Both the position numbers and the translations under genes were made by a program. This document shows, piece by piece, positions 50,538 to 59,149 of a stretch of DNA of 64,000 nucleotides. How positions within the stretch are numbered: the stretch's first letter is position 1; each line of letters opens with the position of its first letter. The stretch lies in NCBI RefSeq assembly GCF_000212695.1, contig NC_015514.1:3658001-3722000 (forward strand), read 5' to 3'. Source of the stretch: Cellulomonas fimi ATCC 484. GTDB lineage: Bacteria; Actinomycetota; Actinomycetes; Actinomycetales; Cellulomonadaceae. The notes under the pieces were generated by a model. That model saw only the letters and a list, made by a program, of their open reading frames with translations, did no database searches and was not told the origin of the DNA.

Positions 50538-51200
50538 ATGGCAGCGACCCCGATCGAGCCGCGTGCCTCCCGGCCCGCGGCCCCGGACCGCGTGGAGCGG
50601 ATGACGCGCGCGGACCTCCCCGCCGCGGCCGCCGTCCTGGCCGCCGCGCTCGCCGACGACCCCGGTTTCCGGCACCTGTTCCCCGTCGACGCACGCCGCG
50701 AGAAGGAGCTGCGGGCGGTCTACCGGATGACCCTGTCCGACGCGCTCCGGTACGGGCACTGCTTCGTGACGAAGCTCGACGGCGTCGTCACCGGTGCCGT
50801 CGCGCTGTACGCGCCCGGCACCTACCCGATGACGCCCGCGCGCTGGTGGCGGCAGGGCCTGCGGATCGCCGCGATCGCGCTGCGGACCCGTGAGCACGCG
50901 CTCGGGCTCATCAAGTTCGGCGACCTCACGTCCGAGGGCGTGCCGCCCAACGCCTGGTACGTCGAGGCCCTGGGGGTCCGCCCCGACCTGCAGCGCGCGG
51001 GTCGCGGCAAGCGGCTCATGGCCCGCGTGTTCGAGCTCATCGACGCGAGCGCCGCGCCGGGGTACCTGGAGACGACCAAGCAGCCGAACGTCGAGTACTA
51101 CTCGGCCCTGGGGTACACGGAGACGAACGCGCGCGTCGCGCTCGCGCAGGATGGGCCCTGGATCATCCCGATGGAGCGCCCGCGCCGCCTGGCGTCCTGA
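50538..51200 (+). CDS. GNAT-family N-acetyltransferase
   Basis: Acetyl-CoA-dependent acyltransferase of 220 residues. The fold runs from VERMTRADLPAAAAVLAAAL through the acetyl-CoA motif EALGVRPDLQRAGRGKRLM, where the usual QxxGxG appears as QRAGRGK, to YLETTKQPNVEYYSALGY. The substrate is unknown; the layout resembles small-molecule or antibiotic-modifying members more than ribosomal-protein acetylases. The ATG at 50538 has only a weak ribosome-binding site. A GTTGCAAC-centred palindrome (50497-50510) lies upstream. Confidence 0.87.
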   Translation: MAATPIEPRASRPAAPDRVERMTRADLPAAAAVLAAALADDPGFRHLFPVDARREKELRAVYRMTLSDALRYGHCFVTKLDGVVTGAVALYAPGTYPMTPARWWRQGLRIAAIALRTREHALGLIKFGDLTSEGVPPNAWYVEALGVRPDLQRAGRGKRLMARVFELIDASAAPGYLETTKQPNVEYYSALGYTETNARVALAQDGPWIIPMERPRRLAS

Positions 51201-51298
51201 GGGACCGCTCGGCCCGCCCGCGCCCGCCGGTCCGACGTCCCGGTGCCGCAGCCACCCGGGCCGGTCCGGCGTGTGGGCGGCGTGCGGGACGATGACGC

Positions 51299-53002
51299 GT
51301 GCCCTACGTGCTGCTCCTGGACGACCCCGACCGGGCCGGCGGCACGCTCCTGCAGGACGCCGCGGACGACGGCACGCCTGACGGCCCGCCACGCCGGGTC
51401 CCGGCACGCGACCTCCCGGCCGCGGTCGCGCGGGCCGAGGCGGACCGCCCGCGGTGGGTGTGGGACGACACCGCCCGGCGGTACCCGCCGCTGCTGCGCG
51501 CCGGCGTGCGGGTCGAGCGCTGCCACGACCTGCGCCTGTGCCACACGATCCTGCGCCGCAGCGCGTACGGCGCCGGCTCGGACCTCGCGCGCGCACCGCG
51601 CGGTCCGTGGGACGACCAGCGCCCCGACGAGCCCCCGCCGACCGAGCCGGACCTGCTCGACGAGCTGACGCTCCTCGACGACCGGGGCGACGGCCCTGTC
51701 CCCGCCCACGACGCCGTCGACGCGCCGCTCGACGTCGCCGACGAGCTCGCCCGCCAGCTCGCCGCGGTCGCGGGCTCCACGCAGCCCGGCCGCCTGCGGC
51801 TGCTGCTCGCCGCGGAGTCGACGGGTGCGCTCATCGCGCAGGAGATGCGGCACGACGGCATGCCGTGGGACGTGACCGTGCACGACGCGCTGCTCACCGA
51901 CCTCCTCGGCCCGCGCCCGCGCGGCGGCGGGCGGCCCGCCCGGCTGGAGGCACTCGTCGCCCGGATCCGCGAGGAGCTCGTGCAGCCCACGCTCAACCCC
52001 GACTCGCAGCCCGACCTGCTGCGCGGCCTGCGGCTCGCGGGGTTCGACGTCGCGTCGACCTCCAAGTGGGAGATCCGCGGCATCGACCATCCTGTCCGGG
52101 ACGTGCTGCTCGAGTACAAGACGCTGTCCCGGCTGCTGTCCGCGAACGGCTGGGCGTGGATGGACACGTGGATCCACGACGGGCGGTTCCGGCCCGAGTA
52201 CGTGCCCGGCGGCGTCGTCTCGGGGCGGTGGGCGACGAGCGGCGGCGGCGCCCTCCAGCTGCCCGCAGCCGTACGGGCGGCGGTGCGCGCGGACGACGGG
52301 TGGCGGCTCGTCGTCGCGGACGCCGCGCAGCTCGAGCCGCGGGTGCTCGCCGCGATGTCGGGCGACGGTGCCATGGCCGCCGCGGGCCGGCAGGCGGACC
52401 TGTACCAGGGCGTGGTCGACGCCGGGATCGTCGCGACCCGGTCGGACGCCAAGTACGCGATGCTCGGCGCGATCTACGGGGCGACGACCGGGGCGAGCGC
52501 CGCCCTCATGCCGCAGCTCACGCGCGCGTACCCGCAGGCGGTCGCGCTGGTCGAGGCCGCGGCACGCGCCGGCGAGCGCGGCGAGGCCGTGACGACGTGG
52601 CTGGGTCGCTCGTCGCCCACGCCCGACGCCGCGTGGCAGGCCGAGCTGTCGGCCGCGTCCGCCGAGGGCGCCGCCGCCGAGGACGTGCGCGCCGTGCGGC
52701 GCCGGGCGCGGGACTGGGGACGGTTCACGCGCAACTTCGTCGTGCAGGGCACCGCCGCCGAGTGGGCGCTGTGCTGGATGGCGTCGCTGCGGCGGCGGCT
52801 GCGCGACGTGCCCGGGCGGCCGCACCTCGTCTTCTTCCTGCACGACGAGGTCATGGTCCACTCCCCCGCGCCGGTCGCCGAGGAGGTCGCGCAGGCCGTG
52901 CGCGACGCCGCCGTCGAGGCAGGCCGGCTGCTGTTCGGGGACACCCCTGTGGACTTCGCGCTGGACGTGTCCGTCGTCGAGAGCTACGACCAGGCGAAGT
53001 GA
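51299..53002 (+). CDS. PolA-like DNA polymerase (3'-5' exonuclease/polymerase homologue)
   Basis: Family A polymerase paralogue of 567 residues, without the 5'-nuclease domain. Polymerase motif A is VADAAQLEPRVLAAMSGD, motif B is RSDAKYAMLGAIYGATTG, and motif C is FFLHDEVMVH, so the catalytic Asp residues of A and C are kept. Compared with DNA polymerase I, motif A has Ala-Ala in place of Tyr-Ser. The N-terminal about 200 residues align loosely with the 3'-5' exonuclease domain but the carboxylate cluster is not evident. Such solo proteins are common in actinobacteria; a repair or bypass role is inferred. Confidence 0.87.
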   Translation: MPYVLLLDDPDRAGGTLLQDAADDGTPDGPPRRVPARDLPAAVARAEADRPRWVWDDTARRYPPLLRAGVRVERCHDLRLCHTILRRSAYGAGSDLARAPRGPWDDQRPDEPPPTEPDLLDELTLLDDRGDGPVPAHDAVDAPLDVADELARQLAAVAGSTQPGRLRLLLAAESTGALIAQEMRHDGMPWDVTVHDALLTDLLGPRPRGGGRPARLEALVARIREELVQPTLNPDSQPDLLRGLRLAGFDVASTSKWEIRGIDHPVRDVLLEYKTLSRLLSANGWAWMDTWIHDGRFRPEYVPGGVVSGRWATSGGGALQLPAAVRAAVRADDGWRLVVADAAQLEPRVLAAMSGDGAMAAAGRQADLYQGVVDAGIVATRSDAKYAMLGAIYGATTGASAALMPQLTRAYPQAVALVEAAARAGERGEAVTTWLGRSSPTPDAAWQAELSAASAEGAAAEDVRAVRRRARDWGRFTRNFVVQGTAAEWALCWMASLRRRLRDVPGRPHLVFFLHDEVMVHSPAPVAEEVAQAVRDAAVEAGRLLFGDTPVDFALDVSVVESYDQAK

Positions 53003-53028
53003 GCGCACCCGGCGCGTCGGTCGGAGGG

Positions 53029-53694
53029 TCAGGTCCCGTCGGCGCGTCGCTGGCGTGCCCGCACGTGCAGGCGCTCGCCCTGCGGGCCGAACAGCGTGAG
53101 CAGCTCGACGGGCTCCGGACCCGGGTTCACGAGCGCGTGCGGGGTGCGGGTGTCGAACTCCGCCACCTCGCCGGGGTCGAGCGTGAGGTCGTGCGTGCCG
53201 AGCAGCAGGCGCAGCCGGCCCGACAGCACGTAGAGCCACTCCCAGCCGTCGTGCACCTGCAGCGGGGGCGTGGCCGGCGCCGGGTCCGGCGGGATGACGA
53301 TCTTGTACGCCCGGGCGCCGTCGGCGCGCCGCGTGAGGGGCACGAACGTCCGGCCGTGACGCTCGAACGGGCGGGCGAACACCCGGGGATCGCCCGTCGC
53401 GGGCGCGTCGACGAGCTCGTCGAGCGGCACCTGGTACTCGCGGGCGAGCGGGAGCAGCAGCTCGAGCGTCGGGCGCCGCCCGCCGGACTCCAGGCGGGAC
53501 AGCGTCGAGAGCGAGACGCCCGTCGCGTCGGCGACCTGCGCGAGCGTCAGGCCACGGTCCTGCCGCAGGGCCCGCAGACGGGAGCCGACGCCCTCCAGGG
53601 CCGCCTCGACGTCGGTCGGCCGCAGACGGTCGCCCGCGTCGGGGGCGAACCGGTCGGTCTCGGCGTCGGCCCGGTGCTCGTGGTGGTCGCGCAT
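53029..53694 (-). CDS. XRE-family regulator with C-terminal cupin domain
   Basis: 221 residues: an N-terminal disordered stretch, a helix-turn-helix at about 35-90 (LRALRQDRGLTLAQVADATG, SLSTLSRLESG), then a cupin (about 130-215) with LQVHDGWEWLYVLSGRLRLL and DTRTPHALVNPG. The domain pairing is common for regulators of amino-acid or redox genes. It diverges from the fusion oxidoreductase and ends 27 bases from the polymerase stop. It probably represses both divergent genes via the overlapping TTGCC/GGCAA repeats between them. Confidence 0.9.
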   Translation of the reverse strand: MRDHHEHRADAETDRFAPDAGDRLRPTDVEAALEGVGSRLRALRQDRGLTLAQVADATGVSLSTLSRLESGGRRPTLELLLPLAREYQVPLDELVDAPATGDPRVFARPFERHGRTFVPLTRRADGARAYKIVIPPDPAPATPPLQVHDGWEWLYVLSGRLRLLLGTHDLTLDPGEVAEFDTRTPHALVNPGPEPVELLTLFGPQGERLHVRARQRRADGT

Positions 53695-53705
53695 GGCGGT
53701 CGAGT

Positions 53706-53731
53706 TTGCCACTCCGGCAACATGGTTTGCC
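53706..53731. promoter_or_regulatory. Overlapping inverted repeats between XRE-cupin and fusion genes
   Basis: TTGCC (53706-53710), GGCAA (53716-53720) and TTGCC (53727-53731) form two inverted repeats that share the middle arm, with spacers of 5 and 6 bases. They start 12 bases from the XRE start codon and are the best operator candidate in this 93-base gap. Confidence 0.6.
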
Positions 53732-53787
53732 AGTGGGCGGGTGTCCGGTCGACAGTGGTGCACGACGACGAGACGCAGGAGGAACGC

Positions 53788-55458
53788 ATGGACGAGCGGT
53801 ACGACGTGGTGGTGGTCGGCGGCGGCGCGGCCGGGCTCAGCGGTGCGCTGACGCTCGCGCGGGCGCGGCGGTCCGTGCTGGTCGTCGACGCGGGCACACC
53901 CCGCAACGCCCCGGCCGCGCATGCGCACGGCATGCTGACGCGCGACGGCACGCCGCCGCTCGAGATCCTCGCGGCCGGCCGCGCCGAGGTGCAGCGCTAC
54001 GGCGCGCACGTCGAGCCCGGCTCCGTCGTCGCGGTCCACCAGGAGGACGGCGCGTTCACCGTCGAGCTCGCCGACGGCCGGTCCGTCGTCGCGCGCGCCG
54101 TCCTCAACGCGACGGGCCTGCGCGACGAGCTGCCCGACGTCCCGGGCCTGGCCGAGCGGTGGGGGTCCGACGTGCTGCACTGCCCGTACTGCCACGGGTG
54201 GGAGGTCCGTGACCGGCCCGTCGTGGTCCTCGGCACCACCCCGCTCGCCGCGCACGCCGCGCTCCTGTGGCGGCAGTGGACGCCCGACGTCACGCTCGTG
54301 CGGCACACCGCGCCGCCGCTGGGCGACGACGACGCGCAGCGCCTGGCCGCCCGCGGCGTCCGCGTGCTCGACACCGCGGTCACCGGCGTGGACGGCCCGC
54401 CCGGGGACCTCGCCGTGCACCTCGCCGACGGCGGGACCGTCCCGGCCGCCGCTGTCGTCGCACCGACGCGGCTGGTCGCGAACGCCGAGCACCTCGCCCC
54501 GCTCGGGCTGCACCCGGTCCCGCTCGAGGTCGGCGGGCACGAGATCGGCCGCGCCGTCCCGGCCGACCCGTCGGGCGCGACCGCGCTGCCGGGCGTGTGG
54601 CTCGCGGGGAACGTCACCGACCTGCGCGCGACCGTCGTCGTCGCGGCGGCCGCGGGCACGACGGCGGCCGCCGCGCTCAACGCCGACCTCGTCCTCCAGG
54701 ACGCCGACGCGGCGGTGGCCGCGGCGCACGACGCGCACGTCACCGGGCACGGGGCGGACGGCGTCCGGCACGGGAAGGGCACCGCGGGCCGGCACACCGA
54801 CCCGGTCACCGGGGTCGAGCTGCCCGAGGAGCTGCGCGGCATGTTCGCCCCGGACTTCTGGGAGGAGCGCTACAGCGGCGCCACGCACGTCTGGTCCGGC
54901 CGCCCCAACGCCACGCTCGTCGCCGAGGTCGCGGACCTCCCGCGCGGCCGCGCGCTCGACGTCGCCGCGGGCGAGGGGGGCGACGCGGTGTGGCTCGCCG
55001 AGCAGGGCTGGCACGTCACCGCCACCGACTGGGCGCCCGCGGGTCTCGCGCGGGGTGCCGCAGCGGCCGCCGAGCGCGGGGTCGGCGACCGCGTCACGTG
55101 GCGCCAGGCCGACATCACGTCCGACGACGGCTGGGACGACGAGCCGTACGACCTCGTCACGTCCCACTACCTCCACCTGCCTCCGGCCCTGCGGACCACC
55201 GCGGTGCGCAGGCTCGCGTCGCTCGTGCGGCCGGGCGGGACGCTGCTGGTCGTCGGGCACCACGCCGACGACCTGAGCACCGCCGTGCACCGCCCCGACG
55301 TGCCCGAGCTGTTCGCCGACGCCGTCGAGCTCGCGACGCTGCTCGACCCCGCCGCGTGGGAGCTCGTGACCGTCGAGGCCCGTCCGCGCACCGCGACCGA
55401 CCCCGAGGGCCGCGAGGTGGTCCTGCACGACGCGATCCTGCGCGCGCGCCGGCGCTGA
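53788..55458 (+). CDS. Thioredoxin-reductase-like oxidoreductase fused to a SAM methyltransferase
   Basis: Two enzymes in one chain of 556 residues. The first about 300 residues form a thioredoxin-reductase-like flavoprotein: FAD motif VVVVGGGAAGLSGAL at 7-21, redox pair Cys132 and Cys135 in HCPYCHGWEV, and the second FAD motif GVWLAGNVTDLRA. A His/Asp-rich linker leads to a class I methyltransferase (about 345-556) with SAM motif ALDVAAGEGGDAVWLAEQG. The methyltransferase resembles TehB/thiopurine-type detoxifying members. GCAGGAGGAACGC precedes the ATG. Fusions of this kind occur in actinobacteria; a chalcogen or electrophile detoxification role is inference. Confidence 0.9.
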   Translation: MDERYDVVVVGGGAAGLSGALTLARARRSVLVVDAGTPRNAPAAHAHGMLTRDGTPPLEILAAGRAEVQRYGAHVEPGSVVAVHQEDGAFTVELADGRSVVARAVLNATGLRDELPDVPGLAERWGSDVLHCPYCHGWEVRDRPVVVLGTTPLAAHAALLWRQWTPDVTLVRHTAPPLGDDDAQRLAARGVRVLDTAVTGVDGPPGDLAVHLADGGTVPAAAVVAPTRLVANAEHLAPLGLHPVPLEVGGHEIGRAVPADPSGATALPGVWLAGNVTDLRATVVVAAAAGTTAAAALNADLVLQDADAAVAAAHDAHVTGHGADGVRHGKGTAGRHTDPVTGVELPEELRGMFAPDFWEERYSGATHVWSGRPNATLVAEVADLPRGRALDVAAGEGGDAVWLAEQGWHVTATDWAPAGLARGAAAAAERGVGDRVTWRQADITSDDGWDDEPYDLVTSHYLHLPPALRTTAVRRLASLVRPGGTLLVVGHHADDLSTAVHRPDVPELFADAVELATLLDPAAWELVTVEARPRTATDPEGREVVLHDAILRARRR

Positions 55459-55585
55459 GACCGACGACGTCCGGTGAGGGCCGGCGACGTCCGGCGACCT
55501 CGGCGCCAGCAGCCGAACCCGCCGCCCGGGCGTCGTCGCTGCGGTCGCCCTCCCGGGGGCCGGGTCGACCGGGCGACCCGCCGGC

Positions 55586-56314
55586 TCAGCCGAGCGGCCA
55601 GGTCTGCAGGCGGCCGCACATCCCGTACCGGCGGGGCGCCGGGTCCGGGCGGACGTCGCGCACCTGCGCCGACCCGAGGTGCCCCGCCACGCCGCGGACC
55701 AGCGCCTCGAGGGCCCCGGCCGTCGCGTCGGTCTCGCGCAGCACGGTCCGCGTCCACCGGTCCTGCCAGTGCGGCACGTACGGGCGGACCAGCCGGGCGG
55801 CGGCGTCGTGCAGCGGCCGCAGCGCCGCCGCGGGGCCGAGCCGACGGACCGCGTCGAGCAGCTCGGCGTAGCCCTCCAGGGCCAGGTCGCGGCGGCGACG
55901 CGCGGCGGCGGCCAGCTCGTCGTCGGTCGCGCCCGGTCCGGGCAGCAGCGCGGCGGCCCGGTAGGCGGCGGCATCGGCGAGCACGGCGGACGGGAACGTC
56001 AGCACCGCGTCGCCGGCCTCGGGCAGCCCGGCGTTCCCCATGACGACGAGCACCTCGAGGTCCCCGTGGTTGACGGCGCGGTGCACCACGCCGGGGTCGA
56101 ACCGCACGACGTCCCCCGCGCCCAGCGGGTGCTCGGCGAACCCCGCCGGCCCGAGCGTGTGGACCGCGCCGCTGCCGCCGAGCACGACGTAGGCCTCCGC
56201 CGACGCGGTGTGCAGGTGAGGTGCCCCGGACCCCGCCCGGCCGACGCCGTCGGGCGCGGGCCAGTCGTAGACGCGCAGGTGGCTGAGCGACACCCCGCCG
56301 GGCAGCAGGCTCAC
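55586..56314 (-). CDS. Cupin-domain protein
   Basis: 242 residues. The N-terminal half is a cupin with metal-ligand pattern HLHTASAEAY (His-x-His, then Glu) and second motif DPGVVHRAVNHGD. The C-terminal about 120 residues are helical, Arg/Ala-rich and unrecognised. The GTG at 56314 overlaps the DUF6807 stop (GTGA), so it is third in the Gfo/Idh-DUF6807-cupin operon. It may be an isomerase, epimerase or sugar sensor of the same unknown pathway. Confidence 0.82.
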   Translation of the reverse strand: MSLLPGGVSLSHLRVYDWPAPDGVGRAGSGAPHLHTASAEAYVVLGGSGAVHTLGPAGFAEHPLGAGDVVRFDPGVVHRAVNHGDLEVLVVMGNAGLPEAGDAVLTFPSAVLADAAAYRAAALLPGPGATDDELAAAARRRRDLALEGYAELLDAVRRLGPAAALRPLHDAAARLVRPYVPHWQDRWTRTVLRETDATAGALEALVRGVAGHLGSAQVRDVRPDPAPRRYGMCGRLQTWPLG

Positions 56315-57414
56315 GACGACGGCACCCGGCCGTCGCCCCCTGCGCCGCCCGACGCCGCACCGGGCGCAGCCCCGCCCGTGGCGAGGGCCGCGGTCCCGAG
56401 CGCCGCGAGGTCCGCCGCGCGGTCGACGTCGGACGCCTCGTCGGCGACCACGACGGCGTACGCGAAGCTCAGGCTCTCGCCCGGGCCGAACGGCACCTCG
56501 GCCGAGAAGAACGGCGCCGGGTTGAGGCACCCGAAGTGCTCGGTGCGCGCGAACCACTGCGGCCCGGCCGGGTCGCTCGCGGGGTTGCCCGGGCCGTCGA
56601 CGAGGACGACGGTCGACGCACGCCCCACGTCGTCGTGCCGCCCCACGAGTCCGAGCCACGGCTGCCGCGTCCCGCGCAGCTCCTCGCCGCCGGTGCCGCC
56701 GGGCGCGACGAGCACGCCGTCGGTGAACGACCGGGGCCCGCGCCAGAAGAGCCCGCCGTACCCGGCGTTCTCGCGGCCGCGGGTCGTGGGCGAGCCGAGG
56801 GGCAGGTCGTGCGGCGACACGTTCGTCAGGGTCGTGCGGAACGTCAGCACCCACGCGTCGGACCGGTCGGCGGGCACGACGAACCCGAGCGTGCGGCGCT
56901 CGTCGACGACGCGCTCCCCGGCCTGCGTGTGCCACGCGAGGGTGTGCGCCAGGTCGACGCGGCTGCTCCCGACGACGAGCGAGTCGAGCGCCTGGTGGTC
57001 CATCGACCCGTCGTTGTCGAGCTGCACGTACCCCTGTCCGTGCACGTACGTCGGGCCGCCCCAGAAGTTGTGCTCGCCGACGACGGGCAGCGACCACGCG
57101 ACGCCCTTGTGCCACGCGTGGTCCCAGGGCCGGAACGCGGAGACGAGGTCGCCGCCGCGCGTGCGCAGCGGGTGCACGTACGGGCGGGGGCTCTCGAGCT
57201 GGACGTCGTCGGGCACGTAGACGTACCGGCCGAGCGTGACGTCGCCCGCGGTGACGTCGACGGCCCGGCCGACGTCGTGCAGCGCGCGGACCGAGGGCCG
57301 CGGGTCGAGGCGCGGCCGCCGGCCCGGTGCGGCGGTCCCGTGGGCCGGGACGGCCGGAGGCCGCGAGCCCGGGAACGCGTCGGCGACGGCGTGCTGGTCG
57401 GGACCGGCGCTCAC
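56311..57414 (-). CDS. DUF6807 (PmoA-like) family protein
   Basis: 367 residues, matching the family once called PmoA-related. Recognisable stretches are YVHPLRTRGGDLVSAFRPWD, HAWHKGVAWSLPVVGEHNFWGG, DHQALDSL and TEHFGCLNPAPFF. The His- and Trp-rich core resembles aldose-1-epimerase-like beta-sandwiches, so carbohydrate binding is likely. The GTG start overlaps the Gfo/Idh stop and its own stop overlaps the cupin start. DUF6807 genes are repeatedly found with Gfo/Idh oxidoreductases in sugar loci, but the reaction is not established. Confidence 0.85.
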   Translation of the reverse strand: MSAGPDQHAVADAFPGSRPPAVPAHGTAAPGRRPRLDPRPSVRALHDVGRAVDVTAGDVTLGRYVYVPDDVQLESPRPYVHPLRTRGGDLVSAFRPWDHAWHKGVAWSLPVVGEHNFWGGPTYVHGQGYVQLDNDGSMDHQALDSLVVGSSRVDLAHTLAWHTQAGERVVDERRTLGFVVPADRSDAWVLTFRTTLTNVSPHDLPLGSPTTRGRENAGYGGLFWRGPRSFTDGVLVAPGGTGGEELRGTRQPWLGLVGRHDDVGRASTVVLVDGPGNPASDPAGPQWFARTEHFGCLNPAPFFSAEVPFGPGESLSFAYAVVVADEASDVDRAADLAALGTAALATGGAAPGAASGGAGGDGRVPSS

Positions 57415-58898
57415 GCGCTCGCCTCGTGGGCCGGACGCGGTGCGCGCGCCGGTCGGGACAGGTCGACGCCGAGGTCCAGGTCGTCGACGCGGACGGGGAG
57501 CCCCGTGACGAGCGACTGGTTCGCGGCGATGCCGACCGCGACCGCGCGCAGCCCGTCGAGATAGCCGGCGGGCCGCCCGAGGGCGTCCTCGGAGACGCGC
57601 AGGTGCTTGCGGAACACGTCCTTGAGCAGGATCGCGTCGCCGCCGCCGTGCCCGCCGATCCCGGCGGGGATCTCGTACTGCGTCGGCGCCTGCCAGTGCC
57701 GCTGGACGAGCAGCCGCTCCCCCTCGGGCCGCAGACCGCCCGCGGCGACGCCCTCGGGGGTCGCGGACGGGTCGAGCACGACCTTGCCGTCGTCGCCGAC
57801 GAGCACCGCGCCGCGCTCGACGACCTCGAGCTCCGCGCGCCCCTCGGTGCCGTTGACGGTGACCCGGTACCCCTCCCACGGGCTGTGCGCGTTGAGCGAG
57901 TAGGTGAGCGTCGCGCCGGAGCGGTAGTCGACGACGAGCGCCATGTTGTCCTCGATCGTGATGCCGGGGCCGAAGACGTCCTGGTCACGCAGGTAGCCGT
58001 CGTGGTGCTCGGCGTCGAGGTAGAGCGCCTGCAGACGCGGGTCGTCGTGCAGGTCGAGCGCGAACGGGTCGCCGACCGCGCCGGTCCCGCGGGCGGGGCG
58101 CGGGCCGAGGCCGCGCGCGGCGGCGTTGCGGTCGCCGTAGAACCGCAGCCCGCCGGAGGCGTAGACGCGCGACGGGACGTCGTCGAGCCACCAGTTGACG
58201 AGGTCGAAGTGGTGGCTCGACTTGTGCACGAGCAGCCCGCCCGAGCTCTTCTTCTCGCGGTGCCAGCGGCGGAAGTAGTCGGCGCCGTGCACGGTGTCGA
58301 GCGCCCACTCGAAGTGCACGCTCGTGACCTCGCCGATCTGGCCGGACTGGACGACCTGGCGCAGCGAGGAGTTCCGGGGGGCGTACCGGTAGTTGAACGT
58401 CATGGTGACGTCCCGGCCCGTGTCGGCGACGGCGCCCGTGATGCGGCGGCAGCCGGCCCGGTCGGTCGTGAGGGGCTTCTCGACGACGACGTCCGCGCCG
58501 GCGGCGAGCGCGCGCGCGACGAGGTCGGCGTGCGTGTGGTCGGGCGACGTGACGACGACGGTGTCGACGCGCCTCTCCTCGATCATCTTCTCGAGGCCCT
58601 CGGGCGTGTACCGGGGCAGCCCGGCGGGGCCGTCCTGGCCGAGCGCACGCCCGACCTCCGCGTCGTAGTAGTCGATGCGGCCCGGGTTCGGGTCGAGCCA
58701 CGCGACGAGCGTCGCCACGTCGGCGTGCTCGCCGGTGATCGCGGAGACGTACATCCCGGCGCGGTGGCCGGTGCCGGCGACGGCGAACCGGCGCTGCTCG
58801 CCGGCGGGCGCGGGCGCGAAGTCGGGCACGACCCCGTGCCCGGCGGCGGTGCTCGCGCTGGAGGCGGGACGGGGGGCGGTGGGGTTCTGGTCGACCAC
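57411..58898 (-). CDS. Gfo/Idh/MocA-family oxidoreductase (DUF6807 operon)
   Basis: NAD(P)-dependent dehydrogenase of 495 residues, longer than the usual 330-400. Cofactor motif FAVAGTGHRAGMYVSAI (GTGxRA form) at about 36-52; catalytic Lys in DVVVEKPLTTDRAGCRR; C-terminal domain with SSGGLLVHKSSHHFDLVNWW holding conserved Lys and His. The GTGxRA form and long substrate domain are typical of the subgroup found with DUF6807. The GTG at 58898 follows AGAGGATCC. An operator-like palindrome lies 39 bases upstream. Confidence 0.9.
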   Translation of the reverse strand: MVDQNPTAPRPASSASTAAGHGVVPDFAPAPAGEQRRFAVAGTGHRAGMYVSAITGEHADVATLVAWLDPNPGRIDYYDAEVGRALGQDGPAGLPRYTPEGLEKMIEERRVDTVVVTSPDHTHADLVARALAAGADVVVEKPLTTDRAGCRRITGAVADTGRDVTMTFNYRYAPRNSSLRQVVQSGQIGEVTSVHFEWALDTVHGADYFRRWHREKKSSGGLLVHKSSHHFDLVNWWLDDVPSRVYASGGLRFYGDRNAAARGLGPRPARGTGAVGDPFALDLHDDPRLQALYLDAEHHDGYLRDQDVFGPGITIEDNMALVVDYRSGATLTYSLNAHSPWEGYRVTVNGTEGRAELEVVERGAVLVGDDGKVVLDPSATPEGVAAGGLRPEGERLLVQRHWQAPTQYEIPAGIGGHGGGDAILLKDVFRKHLRVSEDALGRPAGYLDGLRAVAVGIAANQSLVTGLPVRVDDLDLGVDLSRPARAPRPAHEASA

Positions 58899-58936
58899 GT
58901 GGATCCTCTGCTCTCGGTGCGACGTCGCACCGCTTG

Positions 58937-58950
58937 GGAAAGCGCGTTCC
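58937..58950 (-). promoter_or_regulatory. LacI-type operator before the third Gfo/Idh gene
   Basis: GGAAAGCGCGTTCC, a near-palindrome with the same GGAAAGCGC left arm as the site at 28781. TAGTCT on the minus strand (58960-58965) is a possible -10 box just upstream. Confidence 0.6.
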
Positions 58951-59095
58951 GTGCTGCACAGACTAGGACGAGCCACGCGCGGCCGCCAGGGTCTGGCACG
59001 ATCATCGAATCGATCCGGCCCGTGTCGGGCGCGCTCGTCCCTCGCCCTCGGGGACGGACTTCCCAGCACCGCCGGATCGGGGTTAGTCTCGCTTC

Positions 59096-59107
59096 TACAA
59101 CGTTGCA
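59096..59107 (+). promoter_or_regulatory. CAACGTTG palindrome before the GH51 gene
   Basis: TACAACGTTGCA contains a perfect 8-bp palindrome, 42 bases before the arabinofuranosidase start, in otherwise uniformly GC-rich sequence. It differs from the other operators here, so a separate (arabinose-type) regulator may bind. Confidence 0.45.
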
Positions 59108-59149
59108 CGAACGCCTGACGCCGCCGTCGGGCACACCCCAGGAGACCCG

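Noticed and set aside
53788..55458. Frameshifted pair of separate genes rather than a fusion
   Set aside because: The frame is continuous with good coding character through the linker, and both domains are intact, so a true fusion is simpler.
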